A stretch of 64,000 nt of DNA from Basidiobolus meristosporus CBS 931.73 (taxonomy: Eukaryota; Basidiobolomycota; Basidiobolomycetes; Basidiobolales; Basidiobolaceae). The position numbers and the translations under genes are program-made. The stretch is from the NCBI GenBank assembly GCA_002104905.1, contig MCFE01000177.1, forward strand, positions 62,001 through 126,000. Reading direction: 5' to 3'. Below, one piece after another: positions 55,775-64,000 of this stretch (within the stretch, counting starts at the first letter, position 1; the number at the start of each line of letters is the position of its first letter). Below the pieces are notes generated by a model. The model had not been told where the DNA came from and did not search any database. It saw only the letters and a program-made list of their open reading frames with translations.

Positions 55775-56326
55775 TAATGGAGGCTTTGAGTACTTACTTC
55801 AACTTCCTGCCTACTTCATATTGGGATGCAATCTACCATGTGCATGGTACATATGGACAACCATCATGCAGCTGGCAACATATAACCCAGAGACTATCCT
55901 GATACCTGCATGTGTTAATAGTTGCCTGGCATGCATATCCAAAAGTGCTACACATGGAAGGTATCCTACTTATTAGGAGCCCACTTCCTCAGAGGAAAAA
56001 ATTTTTCACATTCTGGTTGGATTCCAAGGATACCCCATCTAAAGAAGCTGATGCAGTCCAACTAATATTGTGAAGCTATAAAAAAATGTACTCATCATCA
56101 ATCAGACCCAAACATTTTGCTCAACAATAAAGCAAGGGCTATTTTGAAGGTTTGTGTTGCCATGCCTTGCCTTGGTACTGATGGTATCTCATTTACCAAG
56201 TACTCTGCTGGCAAATCTTGTTGGCCACTGATCCTCATCAACCCAAATCTGCTGCCAGTCTCACAGTATCAGAGCAGAAGTGCAATAGTAGTCTCACTGA
56301 TATCTGTTCCTAAGTCACCTTCTATG
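55775..56326 (-). repeat. Long repeat LR, copy C, right piece
   Basis: Matches copy B at 24460-24719 and 25457-25740, but without foldback copy 4. The site near 56067-56069 is the empty counterpart. On the minus strand a coding-like run (NEIPSVPRQGMATQTFKIAL) is seen. It ends at the copia-2 LTR. Confidence 0.65.
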
Positions 56327-56675
56327 TGTTGTAAAAATTTGTATTTCCACCTAAATATTCACCTAACTTAGTCACTTAGATCATCACCTTCCAATCCTAG
56401 AGAATACTGACCAAATTCCTTGTCGGGATTTACTTAGAATATTTTCACCAAAATACCAGGTACCCAGAACATGAAAATTCTCAAAGTTGTCCAAACAGCC
56501 CCAAACTTTGCACACATGTTCTTGGGACCTTCCTTAGCCTATTCTACGTGTTTGTTATGCCAAGACCAGGTAAAAGTATAAACACTACTTTTACATTCAA
56601 TAAATCATTAAGTGAAAACCACATAATCTACTTGTCCTCCCAATCACTTCCAATATCTCCAAGACTCTTACAACA
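56327..56675 (+). repeat. 5' LTR of copia-2
   Basis: 349 bp, TGTTGTAAAAAT to CTTACAACA, with AAAGTATAAACAC near 56573 and AATAAATC near 56600. It is followed at 56676-56687 by GATTATGAGCCC, one mismatch from the half-tRNA primer site of copia-1. Confidence 0.93.
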
Positions 56676-56706
56676 GATTATGAGCCCCAAGCTGTCACTC
56701 TCTGCA

Positions 56707-59700
56707 ATGTCTACTACTGCTATTACTGGAATTTTTCCCTCTGCTGAAAAGTTGGATGGCTCTAACTACCAAGTGTGGAAGGTGAAGATGAAGATGCTGC
56801 TACAAGAAAGAGGCCTTTGGGATATTGTCATGGGAGAAGAATGCCCTCCTAAAAACGTGGGAGAGGAAGCCTTAAAGTACCAGAAGAAAGAACAAAGTGC
56901 CTTTAACTGCATTTGCCTTAATGTCAAGGACAAATTGCTAATTCAATGCTCAAGAGCAAAAACGGCAAAGAATGCCTGGAAGGCATTAGAAGACACCTAC
57001 CAGTCATGTTCAGCTGCCAAGAAAATGTATCTGAGAAGAAAATTCTTTACTACAAAGATGCTGCCAGGAGAAGAAATGAAAAATCTAATTAACAGAATTA
57101 CCCTGCTGGTAGATGAGATGGACTCTGTGGGCGTACCAACTACTGATGAGGATGTGATAGTTACCATCCTGAATAGCCTGACAGACAAGTTTCAGGGCCT
57201 TGTATCAGCCCTAGAGTCCAGAACTGAAGATTTGACCTTAAATTACGTATATGGAAGGCTCCTGGATGAAGAATTAAGAAAATCAAGCGCCAATAAGAAG
57301 GAAGAAGAAAATGCTTTAATAAGCAATGATAACCAACAAAGGAGGTACCCAAGACCCTACAAAGGCAACAACAACCTATTTTGCAACTACTGCAAAAGGA
57401 AAGGACACACATCGGACCGGTGTTTCAAAAAGAGAGATTATCAGCAAAAGAAGCCTGAATATGGAAATGCTGCAACAACTGAAGATAGACTATTCATATC
57501 TGCACTAAATATGACCACAAACAAGGATTCTCAGATGTGGTATATTGACTCTGGAGCTTCTCAACACTTTACACACCAAAAAGAACTTTTTACCCAATAT
57601 CAAGAAATTCCAATTAAGAAGGTTTTCATGGGTGACAATGGAACACTTGATGCAGTTGGAGAAGGAACTATCTAAGTAAACCTTAGAAGCAGTGAAGGAA
57701 GCCATACACTGACCTTTAAAGAAGTACTCTATGTACCAGAAATAGCCAAGAACCTACTCTCTGTAAGCAAGGCCACAGCAGAAGGACTCAGTTTCAGTTT
57801 TGACAATTCTGGATGCAGGATCACTGATCAAAATGGTGCCCATATTGCTTTGGGCATCAGAGATCAGAATCTATACAAGTTGACTTATATTCCATCATAT
57901 CTGGAAGCCAATATAAGTAACTTAAATGAAGAAACACCAATGCTTTGGCACAGGAGATTTGGACACATCAATTTTGATTATTTGTGTAAAATGATCAAAG
58001 ATCAGCTAATTTCTGGAGTGAAAATTGATCCCCCAGCTAATTTGGAGCACTGTGAAGCCTGCATATATGGGAAACAAGCCAGACAACCGTTCAAGAGCTC
58101 TGGGTTAATCAAAACTAAGAAAAAATTAGATCTAATTCACTCAGATCTGTGTGGACCTATGCAAAATTTATCCTTAGGCGGGATGAAGTATTTAATCACT
58201 TTTATTGATGATTATACAATATACACATGGGTCTACTTCATGGAGAGAAAGGAAGAAGCTCTGTCTAAGTTCAGGGAGTTTAAAGCCATGGTGGAGAGAG
58301 AAACTGGTGAAAAAATCAAGAAAATACGCTCTGACAATGGTGGAGAATATACCTCAAAACTCTTCATCCACTTCTGCAAAATTCATGGGATAAAGCAAGA
58401 GACTACTGTACCATACTCCCCACAGCAAAATGGAGTAGCAGAACGAGCTAACAGATCAATAATTGATATGGCAAGATCTATGATCCATGATCAAAAATTA
58501 TCCTATGATTTTTGGGTGGAATCAGTTGCCACTGCTGTATACCTTAAAAATAGGAGTTATAACAGAATACTTTGTGATTCTACTCCATTTGAAGCATGGT
58601 ATGGATACAGACCAAGTGCAGAACATCTAAGAATATTTGGGTGTACAGCATATGCCAAAAAACTGGCCAGAAATCAGTCAAAATTTGAGCCAAAAAGTGT
58701 AAAATGCATATTTTTGGGCTACTGCAATGAGAGTAAGGCATACAGACTCTACAATACCAAAGCAAAGAAGCTGATCAAGTCCAGGGATGTGTTGTTTGAT
58801 GAAAATTTAAAATTTTCACAAAAAATGACATCAGATGATGACAAAAATTTGATCTCAAGTCCACCAATTGTCAGGATTGAATCAGAGCAAAACAATGAAA
58901 ATTTTTTCACTCCAGAGGACTCTACAACCGTGGTTCAGCCAGAATCAGTGCCCAGGAATATTCCAGAAGTGATCATTCCAGTATCAAATGCCCGGAGACC
59001 AAATTGGACAAGAAATAGCCCAAATTACTATATCAATGAGGGTACAAACTTAGCCTATGCCTATTCAGTCCATATTGATGAGCCCCAGACTGTAAAAGAG
59101 GCCCTAAATAGCCCTCAGACAAAGTTTTGGAGATCTGCAATGACTGAGGAATATCAGGCCCTGATGGAAAATTAAACTTGGGACTTAGTCAAATTACCAA
59201 TCAACCGAAAATCAATTGGATGCAGATGGGTCTTCAAGACAAAATACAAGGCTGATGGTACAATTGAAAGATACAAAGCAAGACTTGTGGCCAAAGGATA
59301 CTCTCAAACAAAAGGACTTGACTATACTGAGACCTTTGCACCGGTAGCCAAGTTTAATTCCATCAGATTAATATTGGCTATTGCAGCCAAATATAAGTTT
59401 TTTATTCATCAAATGGATGTAAAAACTGCATTTTTGAATGGAGAACTTGAAGAGGATGTGTATATGAACCAGCCTGATGGGTTTGTTGACCAAGATAACC
59501 CCCATTTGGTCTGCAAGCTTAAAAAGTCACTATATGGTCTCAAACAATCACCGAGAGCCTGGAATTGCAAGATAGATTCTTATTTGGAATCTTTGAGTTT
59601 CAAAAGGAGTAATGCTGACTATAGTATATACTATAAGCCAGATAGAGCAAATCCAGTTCTATTAGCTCTATATGTGGATGATCTTATTATAGCCGCCAAT

Positions 59701-60651
59701 AACCTAGAAACATTGGAAGAGACTAAATCCAGCCTATCTAAGGAGTTCAAGATGTCCGATCTAGGAGAACTTAGTTACTACTTAGGGATTAAGTTCTCCA
59801 TAGACAGAAGTACCCAGACTATTACCCTAAGCCAATTCAAGTATATTCAAGATATACTAAAGAAGTACAAAATGGAAGACTGTAAGCCGGCAGCTACCCC
59901 AATGGAGACAAACCTTAACTTGGTCAAAACTCAACCAAATCAAGAGAGCTTGGTGCCATCTGAAAGCCCTGACTTTCCTTATCAATCTATGGTCGGCAGT
60001 CTGATGTATATCATGCTTGGAACACGTCCAGATATCTCATATTCAGTGGGAGTTGTCAGCCAACATAATCAGAATTATGGATCTGATCATATTGCAGCAG
60101 TTAAGCGGATTTTTAGATACCTACAAGGAACTGCTGATATCTGCTTAAGATACACTTATAATGATTCAGAACAGGATCTTGTGGGATACTCTGATGCTGA
60201 TTGGGGACGAAATTTGGAAGACAGAAGATCCACCACAGGATACACCTTTCTTTACTGTAAAGGAGCAATTTCATGGAATTCAAGAAAGCAACCAACCGTA
60301 GCACTTTCTACTACAGAGGCAGAGTATATGGCAGCCTGTGAAGCTACAAAAGAAGCAATGTGGTTAAGAAAACTCTTTACAGATTTAGGCCTATGTCAAA
60401 AAACGCCTATTACTTTATTTCAAGATAATCAAGGATGTATACAATTAGGTAGAAATCCAACTTTTCATGCTAGAACCAAGCACATAGATATTAGACATCA
60501 TTTCATACGTGAAGCTATAGAGAGTACCTTAGTTAGCTTAGTTTACTGTCCTACAGATGAAATGATTGCAGACATATTTACCAAACCATTAGCTAGAGAC
60601 AAGTTTGAATATCTTAGGTCAAAATTAGGACTAGTCAGTATGAGCATTTAG
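56707..60651 (+). pseudogene. Gag-Pol of copia-2, single frame with two TAA codons
   Basis: One frame of 1314 codons from ATG 56707 to TAG 60649-60651. Stops are TAA 57673-57675 (Glu in copia-3) and TAA 59173-59175 (Gln in copia-3). Order: gag with an LDGSNYQVWKVKMK motif, a CCHC knuckle CNYCKRKGHTSDRC (about 57382-57423) and protease DSGA (57548-57559). Then come pre-integrase HRRFGH...CEAC, integrase D-D-E (HSDLCGPM, IRSDNGGEY, PQQNGVAERAN), RT with YVDD (59671-59682) and RNase H (SDADWGRN, STTEAEYM, DNQGC). The product would be the whole Gag-Pol polyprotein. As it stands, translation gives only gag to protease. Confidence 0.95.
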
Positions 60652-60652
60652 C

Positions 60653-60662
60653 TGAGTGGGAG
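60653..60662 (+). other. Polypurine tract of copia-2
   Basis: CTGAGTGGGAG-type run directly before the 3' LTR, one T away from the GAGGGGGAG of copia-1. Confidence 0.6.
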
Positions 60663-61011
60663 TGTTGTAAAAATTTGTATTTCCACCTAAATATTCACCT
60701 AACTTAGTCACTTAGATCATCACCTTCAAATCCTAGAGAATACTGACCAAATTCCTTGTCGGGATTTACTTAGAATATTTTCACCAAAATACCAGGTACC
60801 CAGAACATGAAAATTCTCAAAGTTGTCCAAACAGCCCCAAACTTTGCACACATGTTCTTGGGACCTTCCTTAACCTATTCTACGTGTTTGTAATGCCAAG
60901 ACCAGGTAAAAGTATAAATACCACTTTTACATTCAATAAATCATTAAGTGAAAACCACATAATCTACTTGTTCTCCCAATCACTTCCAATATCTCCAAGA
61001 CTCATACAACA
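60663..61011 (+). repeat. 3' LTR of copia-2
   Basis: 349 bp, TGTTGTAAAAAT to CTCATACAACA. Confidence 0.93.
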
Positions 61012-61315
61012 GAAAATTCCAGTATTAGCAATTGTAGACATTGCAAAGAGTGACAGTGTGGGGCTCATAACCTGATGTAAAAGCCTTGGAGATATAGGTT
61101 TAGGAAGGTCCCAAGAAAATGGGTGCAAAGTTTGGGGCTATTTGGACAACTTGGAGGATATTGTGATATGGGTACCTGGTATTTTGGTGAAAATATTCCA
61201 AGTAAATCCTAACAAGAAATTTGGTCAGTGTTCTCTAAGACTTTTAGATAATGATCTAAGTGACCAAGTTAGATGAATAATTAGGCGGAATGACAATTAT
61301 TTATAACACAGGCCT
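61012..61315 (-). repeat. Inverted copia LTR-gag fragment
   Basis: Read on the minus strand it has a copia-2 family LTR lacking about 120 bp (the part with the TATA-type box), then GGTTATGAGCCCC and the first dozen gag codons. It stops exactly at the end of copia-2. Confidence 0.8.
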
Positions 61316-61945
61316 CAGAAGTAATGAAGACCAATACAAACTTCCCCTTGAGGAAGTACTCCATATACCAGATGTAACCAAATACCTCCTATCTGTAAGC
61401 AAGGCCACAGGAGAAGAATTCTAACTCAGTTTTGACAATGTGAATGCATTACCAACAATCAAAATGGTGCCCATACATGCTCTGGGTGCCAGTGATCAGA
61501 GTCTATACCAGCTAAATTATATTCCATTATATCTGGCAGTCAATATAAGCAGCTTAAATGAACAACTACCAATGCCTTGGCACAGGTGATTCTGACACCT
61601 CAATCTGATCTGTTTGAGCAAAATGGCCAGATATTGGCTAACTTCCAAAGCTGTATATCTTAAAGGTAGGAGTTATTGCAGAATACTTTATGATTCTACT
61701 CCATTGAGGCATGGTATGGATGTAAACCAAGTGCAGTGCACCCAAGAATATTTGGTTGCATGGCATATTCCAAGAAGCTGCCCAGAAATCAGTCTAAATT
61801 TGGGCCCGGGAGTGTAAGATGCTTTTTTTTTTAGGGCAACTGCAATGAGAGTAAAGCATGCAGACTCTACAATACCAAAGAAAAGAAGCTGATCAAGCTC
61901 AGGGATGTGTTGTTTGATGAATATTCAAAACTTCACAAAAAGTGA
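61316..61945 (+). mobile_element. Copia pol fragment
   Basis: Degenerate plus-strand pieces of the copia-2 family: the region after the protease (61340-61600), then a jump to late integrase (61650-61930, with VYLKGRSY and the final KKLIK run). No frame survives. Confidence 0.75.
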
Positions 61946-62273
61946 CATAAGCCAGAAGATTCAAGTGTTTTATTTCGCTCACCACATACAACATCACCTA
62001 TTGTGAGTACCACTCGTTGGGTGAGCCTACTTCAATTGCATTCACGTAAGTTGAGATCATTTGGATAAAATACTGCGGTTGGTAAAGCGGGGGAATTTCG
62101 ATTTTGGGCTTGAGGCTTCCGTGTCAACTCATGTCATCAGTGTCTGCAGAGGTAGCCCCTGTTGTGGGTAGTCGTCGACTTGGGGTGGTTTTCTCATACG
62201 CGACCAGCAATTTGATTCAATGCTTAGGCAGATTGCATGTATGTACTTCAGGTGGTGTTGTCGATCATCTCAG
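61946..62273. other. Junction between repeats and gag-like ORF
   Basis: No protease or RT could be read on the minus strand downstream of the gag-like ORF, and no LTR was recognised. Confidence 0.5.
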
Positions 62274-63050
62274 TTACTCGGCCATTGTCGAATTATCAGT
62301 AGTATCTTTGGTGGGGACCAGCTTAAAATATGGGCAATTCTGGATGATATGATCCGTTCTCCGGCATCCCAAGCAGCGGCGTGGTTGTCTGAAAGGGGGT
62401 TTCCAGGCTGTGTTCTCGTTTGGTAAAGTCTTCCGAAGTATCTCTGCCACCTCCACTTCCATTTTATTCACCCTCTTGGTCAGGGCCTCAATTTCCAAGT
62501 ACCGGGGTTTCGGGGTAGTGGTGGCTAAGCTGAAATGCCTTCCATTTCTTATCATGTCATATTGCTCTTCCTCCTCGGCATAAGCAATAGCTTCATCCAT
62601 AGTTGCGGGTTTACATCTGCGCACCTCTAATCTAATCCTTGGATTAAGTACACCCAAAAAGATCTGGACCCTCTCTTGCTCATCATTATATTCTAGTTGA
62701 GAGAGTAGCCGCACTACTTGTGTGGCAACCTCCGATACTGCTTTCTCATCCTGTCGTAGAGAGCGAAGAGTTTGTCTCCAAGTATCGATTCGGGCGGCGG
62801 TAACATATCTCTCCTTGAATCGTTCTTTAAAGGTCGGCCAGTCCGTTAGCTCCGATTCGCGGGCTTCAAACCAGATAGCTGCCGAGTCTCTCATATAGGC
62901 TCCGGCAATCATTGGTAGCTCCTCAAATCTCCAATGGTTGACACGTTGACCGATCTCGCATTGTTTCAGCCAGCCTATAGGGTCCTCTTCGACATTCCCA
63001 GAGAAATTTCGAACTGTAAACAGACATATTCCATTGGTCGTTGTAGTCAT
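62274..63050 (-). CDS. Intact gag-like protein with CCHC zinc knuckle
   Basis: A 258 aa frame with no breaks, from ATG 63050 to TAA. Residues about 45-145 match the retrotransposon gag fold: the AAIWFEARESELTDWPTFKERF block, a LRSLRQDEKAVSEVA stretch, then FLGVLNPRIR. Residues 150-210 are acidic and helical, possibly coiled-coil. A CCHC knuckle, C226-X2-C229-X4-H234-X4-C239, lies near the C-terminus. In an element it would package RNA. It is unlike the gag of families A or B, its DNA is less AT-rich, and no pol or LTR is seen nearby. It could be the gag of a truncated Ty3/gypsy element or a gag-derived host gene. The intact frame among decayed neighbours is notable. Confidence 0.82.
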   Translation of the reverse strand: MTTTTNGICLFTVRNFSGNVEEDPIGWLKQCEIGQRVNHWRFEELPMIAGAYMRDSAAIWFEARESELTDWPTFKERFKERYVTAARIDTWRQTLRSLRQDEKAVSEVATQVVRLLSQLEYNDEQERVQIFLGVLNPRIRLEVRRCKPATMDEAIAYAEEEEQYDMIRNGRHFSLATTTPKPRYLEIEALTKRVNKMEVEVAEILRKTLPNENTAWKPPFRQPRRCLGCRRTDHIIQNCPYFKLVPTKDTTDNSTMAE

Positions 63051-64000
63051 AGTAGGCAGAAATCCTTCGTTTTAGGTAGGCTTACTTGATAAAGGGCACC
63101 GGCTGCAGGCAGCAAATCTGCAATCACTAATAAGCAGATGTTCTCACTAGAACGTCAGGGTACAGATCGTGAGGCTAGTGGTAGATTCGGGGAAGTAAGA
63201 AGGAATTATCTCTGGCACTACTTCCTGGGGGCTATATTCTGCCCTTCGTTCATTCATCTTGTGGTTATTTATAGTTGCGCCGAGTTGTGGTTTCACTGAT
63301 GCACTTCAGATCTGGTATTCGTTTCAGCAATTAGCAGCTCATTGCAGCAGCAATAAGAAGCACAATTGAAGCATATCACTCCCTGACAAAGCAGATAACC
63401 GGGAAGCGCTTACGTAGATTTGAAGTGACGACAGAAAAGTGTTTCTCAAGATGTTGTGACCGGTACTGCAGAAATACTCTCAAGTCAATATTCGACTCTG
63501 CTGACTCACCATTCGCTTTCCAGCCCAGAGGTACTCTTCCATGTTGTGCCGGCTATCTTGATGTGATTCAAAGTACATACAGTTTCATACAATCATTTGT
63601 GATTTCTCATCTCTTGATCCATGCCTGATTCCTGCCCACATACTATGGCTTTGGCTAAATCTTGCTTTCTTTTAGGTTTTAGACTGGAATGATTTCACGT
63701 GAAATAGCTGCTCTGATGAGATGCAGATATGTAGACTGACCATGATGACAGGCCAGGAAAGAAGGGAACAAGCGTCCTTTGTCCTAGATTGCCTGATAGC
63801 GGTAGGATTCGTGTATTGTTGTTTTCTCGGTGAGCATTTACCAGGGCGAGGGTTTCTGGCTTTACCGATATCCCCCGGAGTCACTTTCAGTGGATAGTTT
63901 AAGGGCTAGGCGAACTGTGGGGATTGTAACAGCAAAAAATGGTTACGCTTGTCAATTACGCCATTGGCTGAACGATGTTCTAGATAAATCGTTACGGTCG
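63051..64000. other. No gene recognised to window end
   Basis: Composition resembles the gene island. ORFs here are short (63425-63628 plus, 63672-63884 minus) and carry no motif. An LTR or promoter for the gag-like ORF could lie here but could not be identified. Confidence 0.45.

Larger units (their letters stand above)
56327..61011 (+). mobile_element. Ty1/copia element copia-2, nearly intact
   Basis: A 4685 bp element with two 349 bp LTRs differing at about seven sites, a primer site, one Gag-Pol frame with only two stops, and a purine tract. No target duplication: CTATG lies on the left and GAAAA on the right. It abuts an inverted fragment of its own family at 61012, so one end may have been rearranged. 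Confidence 0.95.

Noticed and set aside
15835-59175. Three internal TAA codons in otherwise open copia frames (15835, 57673, 59173), hinting at reassigned TAA.
   Set aside because: The Kre9-like and DPP III genes both end in TAA at the expected places, and other copia and gypsy copies carry TAG and TGA stops too. Ordinary decay explains it.

Overview
The window looks like fungal chromosomal DNA, probably from an early-diverging fungus, though nothing in it fixes the taxon. Three spliced or secreted protein genes sit in a GC-richer island at about 43.7-53.5 kb. They are a chitin-binding polysaccharide deacetylase, a Kre9/Knh1-type secreted wall protein and dipeptidyl peptidase III. Their introns are 49-66 bp with GTACG or GTAAG-type donors and CTAAT/CTAAC branch sites. 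Everything else is AT-rich, repeat-packed DNA dominated by broken LTR retrotransposons.

Layout, left to right. 1-1777: the 5' part of a minus-strand Ty3/gypsy element (family A, copy A1). 2600-13874: a long dispersed repeat of unknown type (called LR here) carrying minus-strand gypsy copy A2. A2 is itself split by plus-strand copy A3 (3772-8720) inserted in its LTR, and a solo LTR (11265-11633) sits in A2's gag. 13875-18558: a young Ty1/copia element (copia-1). 19036-25456: four copies of a 731-734 bp palindromic foldback element in and around a second LR copy (21480-26902). 26903-33742: a decayed chromodomain-bearing gypsy element (family B) with a 1243 bp LTR-like insert that carries a CCCCTTTAG repeat array. 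33850-43472: nested and relic copies of a second copia family, including copia-3 with a 5-bp target duplication. 43.7-53.5 kb: the gene island. 53.6-61.9 kb: more repeats and copia-2 (56327-61011), the best preserved member of the second copia family. 62274-63050: an intact gag-like ORF of a different lineage, on the minus strand.

In the island, the deacetylase gene and the Kre9-like gene point right and the DPP III gene points left, so the last two converge. Each has a TATA-like box 45-60 bp before its ATG and an AATAAA signal shortly after its stop. The first two products are predicted to be secreted and to act on the fungal wall. DPP III is a cytosolic zinc peptidase. None of the retroelement copies has an uninterrupted Gag-Pol, so any movement would need proteins supplied from elsewhere.

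The most unusual structures are the foldback family, where a paralogous empty site supports a 3-bp target duplication; the CCCCTTTAG array; the half-tRNA primer sites of the copia elements; and the unidentified LR repeat. All boundaries, frames and motif calls were made by eye; no alignment or database search was run.
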